Positions 1-10,591 of a stretch of 64,000 nucleotides of DNA are shown piece after piece; position 1 is the stretch's first letter, and every line of letters begins with the position of its first letter. The position numbers and the translations under genes are program-made. The stretch lies in NCBI RefSeq assembly GCF_022370755.2, contig NZ_CP092364.2:2728001-2792000 (forward strand). The letters are read 5' to 3'. This DNA comes from Mycolicibacterium goodii (GTDB lineage: Bacteria; Actinomycetota; Actinomycetes; Mycobacteriales; Mycobacteriaceae). The notes beneath the pieces are model-generated. The model worked only from the letters and a program-made list of their open reading frames with translations, was not told the DNA's origin and did no database searches.

Positions 1-1
1 A

Positions 2-1327
2 CCGGATTCCGGGACGATCACGCTCGACGGGGTCGAGACCTCGTTCAGTTCACCGGTCGACGGCGTTCGGGCCGGAATCAGCACGATCTACCAGGAGTTG
101 GATCTGGTACCGGATCTGACGGTGGCGCAGAACCTGTTCCTGGGCCATGAGCCGAAACGCGGACCGTTCGTCTCCCGCCGCAAGCGAGATCGGTTGGCAC
201 AAGCAGCGATCCAAAGGGTCGGAGGTGGTTTCGCGCCATCGGATGTGGTCGCGAATCTCTCTGTGGCCGATCAGCAGCTGACCGCGATCGCGAAGGCACT
301 CACCACCGATGCCCGGGTCGTCATCATGGACGAGCCGAGCGCCGCGCTCACCGATCACGATCTCGCCGCGGTGTTCCGCGTCATCCGCGAGCTCACCGCG
401 GCGGGCAAGTCGGTGATCTACATATCGCACCGACTGGACGAGGTGAAGGCGATCGGAGATCGCGCGACCGTCATGCGCGACGGCTCGACCGTCGGCGTGT
501 TCGAGGTCGCCGACGTGACGAAAGACGAACTGGTCGAGGCCATGATCGGCCGTGGACTGCAATCGCTGCCGCCGAGGCGGCCCCGCCCGGACAGTGCGAG
601 AACCCGGCTGCTTGAGGTTCGTCGCGCCGCGATTCCCGGCATCCTGGACGTCTCGGGCATCACCGTCGGACGCGGAGAGATCATCGGACTGGCTGGGCTG
701 GGAGGTGCGGGCCGATCCACATTGCTGGCGACCCTGTTCGGCGACCGAACCGCCACGCTCGATCTCACCCTGGACGGCGTACGCCTCGACCGACTGACGC
801 CACGGCGCGCCGTCTCTGCCGGCATCGGCCTGGTGCCCGAGGACCGCAAGAGCCAAGGCCTGTTCCTGGAACAGTCGATCTTGCGTAACTCCGCGGTCGC
901 GGCACTCGCGCCGTTCGGCCTCAATCCGCTGAAGGCCGCCCGGCAGCTCTGCACGCCGCCGCTGCAACGCCTCGGCGTCAAATTCGCCGACCTGGATCAG
1001 CCGGTCGGTCAACTGTCGGGCGGTAACCAGCAGAAGGTCGTGCTGGCCAAATGGATGGCCCGCGGAATCGATCTGTTGCTGCTCGACGAACCGACCCGAG
1101 GGCTGGACATCGGTGCGAAAGCTGATCTGTTCGAACAGGTTCAAGCACTCGCCGATACCGGCGTCGGGGTGCTGATGGCATCGAGTGAACTCAGTGAGCT
1201 CACCGAGAACTGCGATCTGATCTGGGTCATGCACGAAGGCAGGAACATCGCGGCCTTCGACCCGAGAACCACATCAGCTGCGGACATCGCCCGCTGCGTC
1301 GTCACAGGAAGACACGACCATGACTGA
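2..1327 (+). CDS. Sugar ABC transporter ATP-binding protein, RbsA/MglA type (5' end outside window)
   Basis: This is the energy-coupling ATPase of a carbohydrate importer, a cytoplasmic protein with two tandem nucleotide-binding domains. The reading frame is open from base 2, so the start codon and first Walker A lie upstream of the window. The visible part begins just after the first Walker A, then shows the first-domain Walker B (VIMDEPSAAL) and switch His (YISHRLDEV). The second domain has GLGGAGRST in place of a normal Walker A, with Arg where Lys is usual, as is typical of the second domain of the RbsA family. Its signature LSGGNQQKVVLAKW and Walker B LLLDEPTRGLD follow. The stop overlaps the start of the permease gene by 8 nt. 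The downstream deoC suggests a pentose, deoxyribose or nucleoside-derived substrate, but this is inference from context. Confidence 0.93.
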   Translation, partial: PDSGTITLDGVETSFSSPVDGVRAGISTIYQELDLVPDLTVAQNLFLGHEPKRGPFVSRRKRDRLAQAAIQRVGGGFAPSDVVANLSVADQQLTAIAKALTTDARVVIMDEPSAALTDHDLAAVFRVIRELTAAGKSVIYISHRLDEVKAIGDRATVMRDGSTVGVFEVADVTKDELVEAMIGRGLQSLPPRRPRPDSARTRLLEVRRAAIPGILDVSGITVGRGEIIGLAGLGGAGRSTLLATLFGDRTATLDLTLDGVRLDRLTPRRAVSAGIGLVPEDRKSQGLFLEQSILRNSAVAALAPFGLNPLKAARQLCTPPLQRLGVKFADLDQPVGQLSGGNQQKVVLAKWMARGIDLLLLDEPTRGLDIGAKADLFEQVQALADTGVGVLMASSELSELTENCDLIWVMHEGRNIAAFDPRTTSAADIARCVVTGRHDHD

Positions 1328-2321
1328 CCTCATCGAGGACACCCCCTCCGCATCCACCGCGACGGGTTCCGGACGCACACGGCGCCAGAACATCATCGTG
1401 CGTTTCAATCTGCTGTTCATCTTCGTCGCGCTGTTCGCCGTCGCATCCGTCACCGCGCCACAGTTCCTCACCTCGCAGAACCTGGCGAACCTGCTGCAGC
1501 AGTCCAGCCTGACGGGGATCGTGGCGATCGGGATGACCGTGGTGATCCTGACCTCGGGCATCGACCTCTCGGTGGGAAGCGTCGCGGCGCTGTCAGGAAT
1601 GCTGGTCGCGATCCTCATCGGGCTGGGAATCGCGTGGCCGCTGGCCATGCTGCTGGCGATCATGAGCGGGCTGATCCTCGGCGGGATCATGGGCGGGTTG
1701 AGCGCCTATCTGGCACTGCCTGCGTTCATGGTGACGCTCGCCGGGATGCAGAGCATCCGCGGACTGACCTTTCTGACCACCAATGGCACACCCACAACGG
1801 CCGAGATCCCCCTCGGCCTACGGTTTCTGGGCGCCGGATCGGTGGCAGGTATTCCTGTCGTCGGCCTGATCTTCGTGTTCACGACGGTGATCGTCGGTCT
1901 GGTTCTTCGCCGGACGACATTCGGCGAACACGTCTACGCAGTGGGCAGCAACGCCAAGGCGGCGCGGCTGTCCGGACTGCCGGTGCAGCGCATCACCACT
2001 GCGGCATATGTGATCTGCAGCGGCCTGGCCGCGCTCACCGGGGTGCTGCTGACCGCGCGGCTCACGATCGGCCAACCCACGGCCAACGCGGGCCTGGAAC
2101 TGGACGCGATCGCTGCGGTGGTGTTGGGCGGGACCAGCCTGTTCGGCGGGAAGGGCGGCGTCATGGGCACCTTCATCGCCGTGCTGCTGCTGTCGGTGCT
2201 GCGCAATCTGTTCAACCTGCTGGGTTTGAGTTCGTTCTTCCAGATGCTCGTGACCGGACTCATCCTGGTCGCGGCCCTGATCATGAACTACGTCCTCGAC
2301 CGCCAAGCGAAAACCTCCTGA
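1320..2321 (+). CDS. Sugar ABC transporter permease, RbsC/BPD_transp_2 family
   Basis: A 333-residue inner-membrane permease that would form the channel for the ATPase encoded just upstream, with which it overlaps by 8 nt. Hydrophobic segments run through the whole protein. The RbsC-type landmarks are present: a conserved block after the second helix ([18 protein letters not shown]), the cytoplasmic loop around residue 200 ([14 protein letters not shown]), and the late motif [19 protein letters not shown]. The N-terminal 25 residues are hydrophilic and cytoplasmic. No substrate-binding protein gene is visible downstream, so it must lie upstream of the window. The transported sugar cannot be read from the sequence; ribose, deoxyribose or a related pentose is suggested by the adjoining aldolase. 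Confidence 0.93.
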   Translation: MTDLIEDTPSASTATGSGRTRRQNIIVRFNLLFIFVALFAVASVTAPQFLTSQNLANLLQQSSLTGIVAIGMTVVILTSGIDLSVGSVAALSGMLVAILIGLGIAWPLAMLLAIMSGLILGGIMGGLSAYLALPAFMVTLAGMQSIRGLTFLTTNGTPTTAEIPLGLRFLGAGSVAGIPVVGLIFVFTTVIVGLVLRRTTFGEHVYAVGSNAKAARLSGLPVQRITTAAYVICSGLAALTGVLLTARLTIGQPTANAGLELDAIAAVVLGGTSLFGGKGGVMGTFIAVLLLSVLRNLFNLLGLSSFFQMLVTGLILVAALIMNYVLDRQAKTS

Positions 2322-2346
2322 CACCGAACCGAAGGATCCGAACCTG

Positions 2347-3039
2347 ATGACGACCGAACCGACCACCGTGGAGATCGCGGCTCTGATCGACCACACTCTG
2401 CTCAAACCGGAGGCCACGGCGGCCGACGTCGACGCCCTCATTGCCGAGGCGTTGGCACTGGGGACCTATTCGGTCTGTGTGTCACCGTCGATGCTGCCGA
2501 TCGAGATCCCTCCCGGACATGATCTCAAAGTTGCCGCAGTGTGCGGCTTTCCGAGCGGGAAGCACAGTTCGGCGGTCAAAGCCGCCGAGGCCGCCGAGGC
2601 GGTGCGGCACGGCGCCGACGAGATCGACATGGTGATCGACGTCGGCGCCGCCAAAGCGGGAGCGTTCGACAGGGTCGAAGCCGACATCGCCGCGGTGCGT
2701 GCGGCCGCACCGGCACCGACGGTGCTGAAGGTGATCATCGAGTCGGCCGCCCTGACCGATGACGAGATCGTCGCGGTATGCCGCGCGGCCGTCGCGGCGC
2801 GCGCCGACTTCGTCAAGACGTCGACAGGTTTCCACCCGTCGGGCGGTGCCACCGTTCACGCGGTGGCGCTCATGGCCCGAACCGTCGCAGACGCCGGACT
2901 CCAGGTCAAGGCATCCGGTGGGGTGCGAACGCTCGAGGCTGCGCAGGCCATGATCGCGGCAGGGGCGACGCGGCTGGGGGTGTCGGGGACCCGTGCGCTG
3001 CTCAGCGCCGCCGAGTCGCAGTCGGGTTCGGGCTACTGA
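2347..3039 (+). CDS. deoC: Deoxyribose-phosphate aldolase DeoC
   Basis: A cytoplasmic class I aldolase that splits 2-deoxyribose 5-phosphate into glyceraldehyde 3-phosphate and acetaldehyde. It is 230 residues long, the usual bacterial size. Family motifs are clear: [13 protein letters not shown] near the N-terminus, [12 protein letters not shown] in the middle, and the Schiff-base lysine in [16 protein letters not shown], followed by the phosphate-binding [12 protein letters not shown]. It sits 25 nt after the permease gene, with GAAGGAT as a plausible ribosome binding site, so it is probably the last gene of the sugar-import operon. Together the genes suggest import and breakdown of a deoxysugar or nucleoside sugar into the glycolytic pool. 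By chance or not, tpiA and gap, which use its product, are encoded next door on the other strand. Confidence 0.95.
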   Translation: MTTEPTTVEIAALIDHTLLKPEATAADVDALIAEALALGTYSVCVSPSMLPIEIPPGHDLKVAAVCGFPSGKHSSAVKAAEAAEAVRHGADEIDMVIDVGAAKAGAFDRVEADIAAVRAAAPAPTVLKVIIESAALTDDEIVAVCRAAVAARADFVKTSTGFHPSGGATVHAVALMARTVADAGLQVKASGGVRTLEAAQAMIAAGATRLGVSGTRALLSAAESQSGSGY

Positions 3040-3083
3040 TACCGCTCAATGACCGAGCCGAGCGCCCGGCGAGGAAGAACAGA

Positions 3084-3320
3084 TCAGACGTTGTACTTGA
3101 TCTGGAGCGCGACCCCGACGATCGACACCAACCAGATGCCGACCACGAACAGGGTGAGCCGGTCGAGGTTCTTCTCGACCACCGTGGAGCCCGACAGGCT
3201 GGACTGCACACCACCGCCGAACAGGGTGGACAGGCCACCACCCTTGGCACGGTGCAGCAGTACCAAGAGCACGACCAGGACACTGGTCACGACCAGGATG
3301 ATCTGCAGGGCCAATTGCAT
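3084..3320 (-). CDS. secG: Protein translocase subunit SecG
   Basis: The small membrane subunit of the SecYEG export channel. The 78-residue protein has two hydrophobic helices (residues about 3-22 and 53-73) separated by a glycine/serine-rich loop with GGGLSTLFGG, the SecG hallmark. It lies downstream of tpiA in the same direction, an order also known in Mycobacterium tuberculosis. The ATG at 3320 has no Shine-Dalgarno, but TAGTCT lies 7 nt before it, which suggests a leaderless transcript of its own. A GC hairpin separates it from tpiA, so it can probably be transcribed independently of the glycolytic operon. Confidence 0.94.
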   Translation of the reverse strand: MQLALQIILVVTSVLVVLLVLLHRAKGGGLSTLFGGGVQSSLSGSTVVEKNLDRLTLFVVGIWLVSIVGVALQIKYNV

Positions 3321-3327
3321 GGCCGCA

Positions 3328-3333
3328 AGACTA
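3328..3333 (-). promoter_or_regulatory. Candidate -10 box (TAGTCT) of leaderless secG
   Basis: TAGTCT on the minus strand ends 7 nt before the secG ATG and fits the mycobacterial SigA -10 pattern TANNNT. The spacing predicts transcription starting at or within a base of the start codon. Confidence 0.5.
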
Positions 3334-3357
3334 CCTGGTGGCGGTGCCCACCCTGTT

Positions 3358-3375
3358 CCGGGGTTACCTCCCCGG
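3358..3375 (-). terminator. Possible hairpin terminator after tpiA
   Basis: CCGGGG and CCCCGG form a 6-bp stem around a 6-nt loop, between the tpiA stop and the secG promoter. There is no U tract, which is common for mycobacterial terminators. The short stem makes this only a candidate. Confidence 0.35.
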
Positions 3376-3386
3376 GTTACCGACGG

Positions 3387-4172
3387 TCACGGAAGGGGTC
3401 CGCCCGCGGCGATCGCCGACAACGTCGCGAACTGTTCGCCGTCCAGCGACGCCCCGCCGACCAGCGCGCCGTCCACATCACCCTGGGACACGATCTCGCC
3501 GACGTTCTTGGCGTTCACCGAACCGCCGTAGAGGACCCGCACGCCCGCCGCGACGTCGGGCGATGCGAGGTTCGCAAGCTCACCGCGGATGGCCTTGCAG
3601 ACCTCCTGCGCGTCCGCGGCGCCGGCGACGCGGCCGGTGCCGATCGCCCACACCGGCTCGTAGGCGATGACCGTCTGGCCGATCTGCTCGGCCGTCAGAC
3701 CCGCCAGCGAGCCGCGCAGCGAGTTCACGTTGAACTCGACGTGGTCGCCCGCCTCGCGGACCTCGAGTTGCTCACCGATGCAGACGATCGGGACGAGCCC
3801 GTGCTTGTGCGCCGCCTTGGCCTTCGCCGCGACCAGTTCGTCGGTCTCACCGTGGTAGGTGCGACGCTCGGAGTGTCCGACGATGACGTACGTGCAGCCC
3901 AGCTTGGACAGGAACGCGCCACTGATCTCGCCGGTGTAGGCACCCGAATCGTGCTGCGACAGATCCTGCGCGCCGTAGGTGAGCCGCAGCTTGTCCCCGT
4001 CGACCAGGGTCTGCACACTGCGCAGATCGGTGAACGGCGGGATGACGGTGACATCGACCTTGTCGAAGTACTTGTCCGGCAGGGCGAATGCGATCTTCTG
4101 CACCAGCGCGATGGCCTCGAAGTGATTGAGGTTCATCTTCCAGTTGCCCGCGATCAGCGGCTTACGTGCCAT
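3387..4172 (-). CDS. tpiA: Triosephosphate isomerase
   Basis: The glycolytic enzyme that interconverts dihydroxyacetone phosphate and glyceraldehyde 3-phosphate. It is 261 residues, the normal length. The N-terminal GNWKMN carries the catalytic Lys, the electrophilic His is in VIVGHSERR, the catalytic Glu is in [11 protein letters not shown], and the phosphate-binding loop near the C-terminus reads [10 protein letters not shown]. It begins 3 nt after the pgk stop and is the third gene of the gap-pgk-tpiA operon, so translation is probably coupled. Nothing in the sequence departs from the family. Confidence 0.97.
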   Translation of the reverse strand: MARKPLIAGNWKMNLNHFEAIALVQKIAFALPDKYFDKVDVTVIPPFTDLRSVQTLVDGDKLRLTYGAQDLSQHDSGAYTGEISGAFLSKLGCTYVIVGHSERRTYHGETDELVAAKAKAAHKHGLVPIVCIGEQLEVREAGDHVEFNVNSLRGSLAGLTAEQIGQTVIAYEPVWAIGTGRVAGAADAQEVCKAIRGELANLASPDVAAGVRVLYGGSVNAKNVGEIVSQGDVDGALVGGASLDGEQFATLSAIAAGGPLP

Positions 4173-4175
4173 GGT

Positions 4176-5402
4176 TCACGACTCCAGAACTTGGATGCCG
4201 GGCAATTCCTTGCCCTCGAGGTATTCCAGGGACGCACCACCACCGGTGGAGATGTGCGAGAAGCCGTCCTCCGGCAGGCCGAGCTGACGCACCGCGGCCG
4301 CCGAGTCGCCACCGCCGACGACGCTGAACGCGCCCTTGCCGGTGGCACCGATGATCGCCTCGGCGACGCCCTTGGTGCCCGCAGCGAAGGCCGGGAACTC
4401 GAACACGCCCATGGGTCCGTTCCAGAACACGGTCTTTGCGTTGCTCAGCAGAGCGGTGAACCGCTCCACCGAGCCCGGACCGATGTCGAGGCCCATCTTG
4501 CCGTCCGGAATGCGGTCGGCGGCGACGGTCGCGGGTTCGGCGTCGGCGGCGAACTTCTCGGCCACGACGATGTCCACCGGCAGGTGGATCACGTCGGCAT
4601 ACTTGTCGAGCAGGTGCCGACAGGTTTCCAGCATCTCTTCCTGCAGCAACGAGCTTCCCACCGAAAAACCCTGCGCGGCAAGGAATGTGAAGCACATGCC
4701 GCCGCCGATGATGAGGCTGTCGGCCTTGGTCGCGAGGTTCTCGATGACCGCGAGCTTGTCGGACACCTTCGAGCCGCCGAGCACAACCGCGTAGGGCCGG
4801 TCCGTCGAGCTGGTCAACTGCTCCAGCACCTTGACCTCGGCGGCCACGAGCGTGCCCGCGTAGTGCGGCAGCAGGGTCGCCACGTCGTACACCGAGGCCT
4901 GCTTACGGTGCACCACACCGAAACCGTCGGAGACGAAGACGCCGGGCGAACCGTCGGGCCCTTCGACGAGCGCGGCGAGGGCCTTGGCCAGCGCGAGGCG
5001 CTCGCTGTCGTCCTTGCTGGTCTCGCGGGGGTCGAACCGGATGTTCTCCAGCAGCAGCACGTCGCCGTCGGTCAGGCCCTCGGCGCGGGCGAGCGCATCG
5101 GTGCCGACGACGTCACCGGCGAGTTGCACGTGCCGGCCCAGCTTCTCCGCCAGCGCCGCCGCGACGGGGGCGAGGGACAACTTCGGATCGGGCTCGCCCT
5201 TGGGGCGACCGAGATGTGCGGTGACGATGACCTTGGCGCCCGCCTCGGCGAGGGCCTTCAGTGTCGGCACCGACGCGATGACGCGTCCCGGATCGGTGAT
5301 GTTGTTGTCGTCGTCGAGAGGGACGTTGAGGTCGGAGCGCACCAGCACGCCCCGACCCTCGACTCCCTCCGCGAGCAGGTCCGCGAGGGATTTGATGGCC
5401 AC
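4176..5402 (-). CDS. pgk: Phosphoglycerate kinase
   Basis: A cytoplasmic glycolytic kinase that makes ATP and 3-phosphoglycerate from 1,3-bisphosphoglycerate. I place the start at the GTG at 5402 because the protein from there ([10 protein letters not shown]) has the standard PGK N-terminus and is 408 residues, the expected size; the frame remains open upstream only because it reads antisense-like sequence through gap. Family motifs include [11 protein letters not shown] near the N-terminus, [22 protein letters not shown], the hinge-region [12 protein letters not shown] and the C-terminal nucleotide loop [14 protein letters not shown]. The start is 11 nt after the gap stop. One small note: the usual DAFG of the substrate-binding segment reads DGFG here. 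Confidence 0.97.
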   Translation of the reverse strand: MAIKSLADLLAEGVEGRGVLVRSDLNVPLDDDNNITDPGRVIASVPTLKALAEAGAKVIVTAHLGRPKGEPDPKLSLAPVAAALAEKLGRHVQLAGDVVGTDALARAEGLTDGDVLLLENIRFDPRETSKDDSERLALAKALAALVEGPDGSPGVFVSDGFGVVHRKQASVYDVATLLPHYAGTLVAAEVKVLEQLTSSTDRPYAVVLGGSKVSDKLAVIENLATKADSLIIGGGMCFTFLAAQGFSVGSSLLQEEMLETCRHLLDKYADVIHLPVDIVVAEKFAADAEPATVAADRIPDGKMGLDIGPGSVERFTALLSNAKTVFWNGPMGVFEFPAFAAGTKGVAEAIIGATGKGAFSVVGGGDSAAAVRQLGLPEDGFSHISTGGGASLEYLEGKELPGIQVLES

Positions 5403-5413
5403 GGTCGCCTCGA

Positions 5414-6478
<1,065 letters not shown>

Positions 6479-6519
6479 CTAATGGGGCCGTTTCCGCCGC
6501 GTGCGGTGTGGTCAGTGCA

Positions 6520-7872
6520 TTACAGCGCCCGGCCCAGCACGTGCCGCAACGCGGAGTCGAGATCCGGGTGACGGAAACGGTGCCCGGCCTGCCTGAGCTT
6601 GGCAGACACGACGTGTTGGGTCGCCAGAGCCACCTCCCGGGCGCCCTGCTCACCCAGCAGCAACCTCGGCCCCATCACAGGCACCGGCAGCACCGCGGGC
6701 CGCTGCAGCACCCGCGCCAGCGTGCGGGTGTACTCGGCGTTTCGTACCGGCTCGGGCGCGACGGCATTGACCGGGCCGGTTAGGCCCGTGTCCCACAGTG
6801 CACGCAGGTAGATGTCGACGAGGTCGTCGATCCCGATCCACGACAGCCACTGCGTGCCGTCGCCGACGCGCCCCCCGAGACCGAGCCGGAACAGCGGCCC
6901 CAAGAAACGCAGGATCCCGCCGCGCGGTGACTGCACGACGCCCGTGCGCACCCGCACCACGCGCACACCGGCCTGTTCGGCCGGAGCGCCGGCATCCTCC
7001 CAATCCGCGACCACGTCGGCGAGGAAGCCGTCGCCGCGTTCGGACTCCTCGGTCACCGGGCCGCCGGGGCAAACGCCGTAGAAGCCGATCGCCGAGGCGC
7101 TGACGAACGTCCCCAGACCGGTGGCGGCCGCGAGTTCGGCGAGTCGCCGCGTCGGCCCGACCCGGCTGTCACGGATCGCGCGCCGATGCCCATCGGTGAA
7201 CCGGCCCGCGATCGACGCTCCGGCGAGGTGGATCACGGCATCCACACCGGCCAGCAGATCCGGGTCCGGGTTCTCGGGATTCCAGCGCCGCTCGTCGAGG
7301 CCGGCAGGGATGCGGCGCACCAGTCGGATGACACGGTGTCCCCCGGTGCTCAGGAATGCCGACAACGCGGTGCCCACGAGGCCCGACGAACCGGTCACCG
7401 CGATGGTCATCGGTCGCAGCCCGTGTGCGCGGGCCTGCTCGTGCGCGGCGAGATCGTCGGCGAGCTGACGGTGCCGGTAGTCGAACATGGGACGCAGCAC
7501 GCGCTCGGGAACGTAGGTCCGCACACGGTCGGTCATGCGGGTGCGACCGTCACCGGTGTCGTCGAACTCGTGGATGTGACGCCAGCGCACCGCCGCACGC
7601 GCGGGCAGCGACGTCACACCGTCGGCTGCGATGGTGTCCACGAAACACCGTGGCGGATCGTAGGATTCCGCCACATGCCGCGCCACCCAGGTCAACCCGC
7701 CCGGCAGCGCGAGGCGCGCCTTCCCGTCGGCGAGCGACGCGGCCTCGGCCTCGATCCGCAGCGGCTGCCACGGCGGGAACAACCGGTGGATCGCGCCGGG
7801 GCGGGCATGCCAGGCGAACACCTCGTCGCGCGGGGCGTCGATCACCGTGGCGAAAACCCGCTCGCTACACAT
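6520..7872 (-). CDS. TIGR01777-family epimerase with N-terminal SRPBCC domain
   Basis: A 450-residue, two-domain protein. Residues about 1-145 resemble an SRPBCC/START-like hydrophobic-ligand fold (opening CSERVFATVIDAP). From about residue 150 there is a short-chain dehydrogenase/epimerase domain with the nucleotide-binding motif VTGSSGLVGTAL, and the C-terminus matches the DUF1731 tail (LLGEQGAREVAL). Such proteins are annotated as NAD(P)-dependent sugar-nucleotide epimerase-like, but no substrate is established. I chose the ATG at 7872 rather than an upstream codon because it overlaps the stop of the preceding SOUL gene by only 8 nt and gives the expected N-terminus. Co-transcription with the SOUL haem-binding gene is likely; a functional link between them is not known. 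Confidence 0.85.
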   Translation of the reverse strand: MCSERVFATVIDAPRDEVFAWHARPGAIHRLFPPWQPLRIEAEAASLADGKARLALPGGLTWVARHVAESYDPPRCFVDTIAADGVTSLPARAAVRWRHIHEFDDTGDGRTRMTDRVRTYVPERVLRPMFDYRHRQLADDLAAHEQARAHGLRPMTIAVTGSSGLVGTALSAFLSTGGHRVIRLVRRIPAGLDERRWNPENPDPDLLAGVDAVIHLAGASIAGRFTDGHRRAIRDSRVGPTRRLAELAAATGLGTFVSASAIGFYGVCPGGPVTEESERGDGFLADVVADWEDAGAPAEQAGVRVVRVRTGVVQSPRGGILRFLGPLFRLGLGGRVGDGTQWLSWIGIDDLVDIYLRALWDTGLTGPVNAVAPEPVRNAEYTRTLARVLQRPAVLPVPVMGPRLLLGEQGAREVALATQHVVSAKLRQAGHRFRHPDLDSALRHVLGRAL

Positions 7873-8464
7873 CAACCGGGATCGCGATCTCGTTGCGACG
7901 CAAAAACGGTGGCGTCCACGGCGGGTCGTAGAACCACGCCGTGGGCTCACCGCGCTCCTCTAAGCCGCTGGAGCGCAACGCTTCCCTCAATTTCGCGGTG
8001 TGCCGCGCGACCGCGTCGGCACCTCGGTCGCCGCTGAACCGCAACACCGCGACGGACTGTTCGGGCAACTCGACGATCCGGACCCGGCTGTCGTCGGGCG
8101 TGGGCACGGTCTGCATCGTCATGCCCGACGGCAGGTAGAACCGCACGTCCCAGCCCTGCTCGGCGTCGCCGCCCTGGGCCACCGGCGCGGTCATCGCGAT
8201 CTTCTGATTACCGATCCCGCCACCGTGGTTACGGCCGAAGATGTAACCGGCCAACCGCCGGAACCCGGCCTGCAACGCCGCGTCGCGGTCACCGGTGGTG
8301 ACGGTGGTCTCGGCGGCCAGACGCGGCCCGTAACGCCGCAACTCCACCCCGCCGGCCAGCGGTTCGGCCCGATAGGACGGTTCCTCGGTGCCCACGCGGC
8401 ATCCGATCGCCGATGCGGCGCCCTGGACGACGCCGACGACGAGTTTCCTTACCTGGTTGAACAC
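7865..8464 (-). CDS. SOUL family haem-binding protein
   Basis: A 199-residue protein of the SOUL/HBP family, which bind haem or related tetrapyrroles. The family pattern is visible: VELRRYGPRLAAETTV near residue 40, a glycine-rich GRNHGG loop, KIAMTAPV at about residue 90, and the late PTAWFYDPPWTPPFLRRNEI, which is the conserved C-terminal signature. Residues 1-25 are mildly hydrophobic and could be a signal or anchor segment, but no convincing lipobox is seen. The start is GTG at 8464, with AAAGGGG seven nt upstream as ribosome binding site. It is translated just ahead of the epimerase gene. Physiological ligand and role in mycobacteria are not known from the sequence. Confidence 0.85.
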   Translation of the reverse strand: MFNQVRKLVVGVVQGAASAIGCRVGTEEPSYRAEPLAGGVELRRYGPRLAAETTVTTGDRDAALQAGFRRLAGYIFGRNHGGGIGNQKIAMTAPVAQGGDAEQGWDVRFYLPSGMTMQTVPTPDDSRVRIVELPEQSVAVLRFSGDRGADAVARHTAKLREALRSSGLEERGEPTAWFYDPPWTPPFLRRNEIAIPVDV

Positions 8465-8555
8465 GGTGCTGCCCCTTTGAGTCTGATGCCGCGCCGGACA
8501 TCAGGTGTGTTCGGAGCCACCGCGACCGCGGATGGGTACCCCCGGCCGCGGCCAG

Positions 8556-9539
8556 TTATGCGTCGTCGAGCAGATCCGGCGTCACGGCCGACTCGGTGTC
8601 GGGGATGCCTTCCTGCTTGGCCTTGCGGTCGGCCATCGACAGCAGGCGCCTGATCCGGCCCGCCACAGCGTCTTTCGTCATCGGCGGGTCGGCCAGGCGG
8701 CCGAGCTCCTCGAGCGACGCCTGGCGGTGCTCGACACGCAACTTGCCTGCAGCGGCAAGGTGGTCGGGCACGCTGTCGCCGAGGATCTCCAGTGCCCGCT
8801 CGACGCGTGCGGCCGCGGCCACCGCGGCGCGCGCGGAGCGGCGCAGGTTGGCGTCGTCGAAGTTGGCCAGGCGGTTGGCGGTGGCTCGCACCTCGCGGCG
8901 CATCCGCCGCTCCTCCCAGGTCAACCGGGTGTCCTGCGCACCCATACGGGTCAGCAGCGCACCGATCGCCTCGCCGTCGCGCACCACCACGCGGTCGCTG
9001 CCGCGGACCTCACGGGCCTTGGCGCTCACCCCGAGCCTGCGCGCGGCACCCACGAGGGCCAGCGCGGCCTCCGGGCCCGGGCAACTGACCTCGAGCGCCG
9101 ATGAGCGCCCGGGCTCGGTCAGCGAACCGTGCGCGAGGAAAGCACCACGCCACGCGGCCTCGGCGTCACCGACGCTGCCACCGACGACCTGGGCGGGCAG
9201 CCCGCGCACAGGCCGTCCACGCATGTCCAGCAGGCCGGTCTGGCGTGCCAGCGCCTCACCGTCGTTCGCGACCCGCACCACATAGCGGGTGTTCTTGCGA
9301 ATACCGCTGGCGGACAACACATGAACGACCGCGTTGTACCCGTAGAGGTCATAGATGTCCTTGCGCAGCCTGCGGGCGATGATGCCGAGGTCCACCTCGG
9401 CCTCGACCACGACACGGCCGCCGACGATGTGCAGCCCGCCGGCAAAGCGCAGAAGCGATGCCACCTCGGCGCGGCGCGCGCTGACCGAATTGACCACGAG
9501 ACGGCTCAGCTCGTCCTTCACCTCGGCTGTCATCGCCAC
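8556..9539 (-). CDS. whiA: Sporulation-type transcription regulator WhiA
   Basis: A DNA-binding protein that combines an N-terminal LAGLIDADG-homing-endonuclease-like fold with a C-terminal helix-turn-helix. It is required for sporulation septation in Streptomyces and linked to cell division more widely. The 327-residue protein opens with [11 protein letters not shown], and the C-terminal HTH region has [23 protein letters not shown]. The GTG at 9539 is favoured by GAGAGGGG about 8 nt upstream; an ATG two codons later (9533) would instead give an ATGA overlap with yvcK and 325 residues. It is the last gene of uvrC-rapZ-yvcK-whiA, an order conserved in many Gram-positive bacteria. The target genes in mycobacteria cannot be read here. 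Confidence 0.95.
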   Translation of the reverse strand: MAMTAEVKDELSRLVVNSVSARRAEVASLLRFAGGLHIVGGRVVVEAEVDLGIIARRLRKDIYDLYGYNAVVHVLSASGIRKNTRYVVRVANDGEALARQTGLLDMRGRPVRGLPAQVVGGSVGDAEAAWRGAFLAHGSLTEPGRSSALEVSCPGPEAALALVGAARRLGVSAKAREVRGSDRVVVRDGEAIGALLTRMGAQDTRLTWEERRMRREVRATANRLANFDDANLRRSARAAVAAAARVERALEILGDSVPDHLAAAGKLRVEHRQASLEELGRLADPPMTKDAVAGRIRRLLSMADRKAKQEGIPDTESAVTPDLLDDA

Positions 9540-10591
9540 GGGGCATCCCCTCTCGATCTATCCGGTGCCTGATCACGACGCGCGGCGTCGACCGATCGGG
9601 CGGTGGGCGTTGGCACAGTCCGTTCCTGCACGCTCGTACCGGGTGCAGACGCACGCAACCGGACCCCCTCCAGCGCCGCGGCCAACCTTGCCGGGTCATG
9701 TAAAGGTGTACCAGGTCGAGATACGTCAGCAAACTCGACTCGGGCCTGGAGAATGTTGGCCGTTCGGCTGAGCTGCTCGCGCTCCCGGTCGCTGGGAACG
9801 CGACTGGCATCCACGATGATGTCATGGACCCGGAAGTCGGGTGCATGCTGGCTCAGCACGTGGATGTGACGCTCCGCGGAAAAGCCCGCCGTCTCGCCCG
9901 GTTCGGCCGCCAGGTTCAGCACCAATGCCCGCCGTGCGGTCGTTTCGCGCAGCGCGGCCGCCAGTTCGGGCACCAGGACGTGCGGGATCACACTCGTGAA
10001 CCACGACCCGGGTCCGAGCACCACGAGGTCGGCCGACATGATCGCCTCTATCGCCTGCCGGGTGGCCGGTGGGTCGCCCGGCAACAGCCGTACGCGGCGC
10101 ACCTTGCCGACCGTCGTCGCGATCGCCACCTGGCCGCGGATCACCCGGCTCATGCGCGGATCGGCCTCAAGTCCCGCGACATCCGCCTCGATCTGCAACG
10201 CGATCGGGCACATCGGCAGCACCCGCCCCTTGACGCCGAGGATGCGGCCCAGCTCGTCGAGGGCGGCGACCGGGTCGGCGAGCACCTCGTTGAGCCCCGC
10301 CAGAATCAGGTTGCCGATCGGATGGCCGGCCAACGCGCCGCTGCCGCCGAACCGGTGCTGGATGATCGTGGCCCACAACCGGCCATGCGGGCTGTCGGAG
10401 GCCAACGCCGCCAACGCCATTCGCAGATCGCCCGGTGGCACGATGTCGAGTTCACTGCGCAACCGCCCCGATGAGCCGCCGTCGTCGGCGACGGTCACCA
10501 CCGCGGTCACATGCGGTGTGAGCCGCCGCGCGGCCGACAGTGTCGCGTACAACCCGTGCCCTCCTCCGAGGGCGACGATGCGTGGTGTCAT
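9530..10591 (-). CDS. YvcK/CofD-like gluconeogenesis factor
   Basis: A 353-residue cytoplasmic protein of the YvcK (GluM-like, UPF0052) family. In other bacteria YvcK binds UDP-N-acetylglucosamine and is needed for cell shape and growth on gluconeogenic carbon sources; in mycobacteria its counterpart is known as CuvA, a protein of polar growth. The N-terminal nucleotide-binding stretch [16 protein letters not shown] and the following [14 protein letters not shown] are the family signature. The ATG at 10591 overlaps the rapZ stop by 4 nt (ATGA), so upstream in-frame codons are rejected. At its 3' end it overlaps whiA by 4 or 10 nt depending on the whiA start. The context with rapZ and whiA ties it to amino-sugar and envelope control. 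Confidence 0.93.
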   Translation of the reverse strand: MTPRIVALGGGHGLYATLSAARRLTPHVTAVVTVADDGGSSGRLRSELDIVPPGDLRMALAALASDSPHGRLWATIIQHRFGGSGALAGHPIGNLILAGLNEVLADPVAALDELGRILGVKGRVLPMCPIALQIEADVAGLEADPRMSRVIRGQVAIATTVGKVRRVRLLPGDPPATRQAIEAIMSADLVVLGPGSWFTSVIPHVLVPELAAALRETTARRALVLNLAAEPGETAGFSAERHIHVLSQHAPDFRVHDIIVDASRVPSDREREQLSRTANILQARVEFADVSRPGTPLHDPARLAAALEGVRLRASAPGTSVQERTVPTPTARSVDAARRDQAPDRSRGDAPWR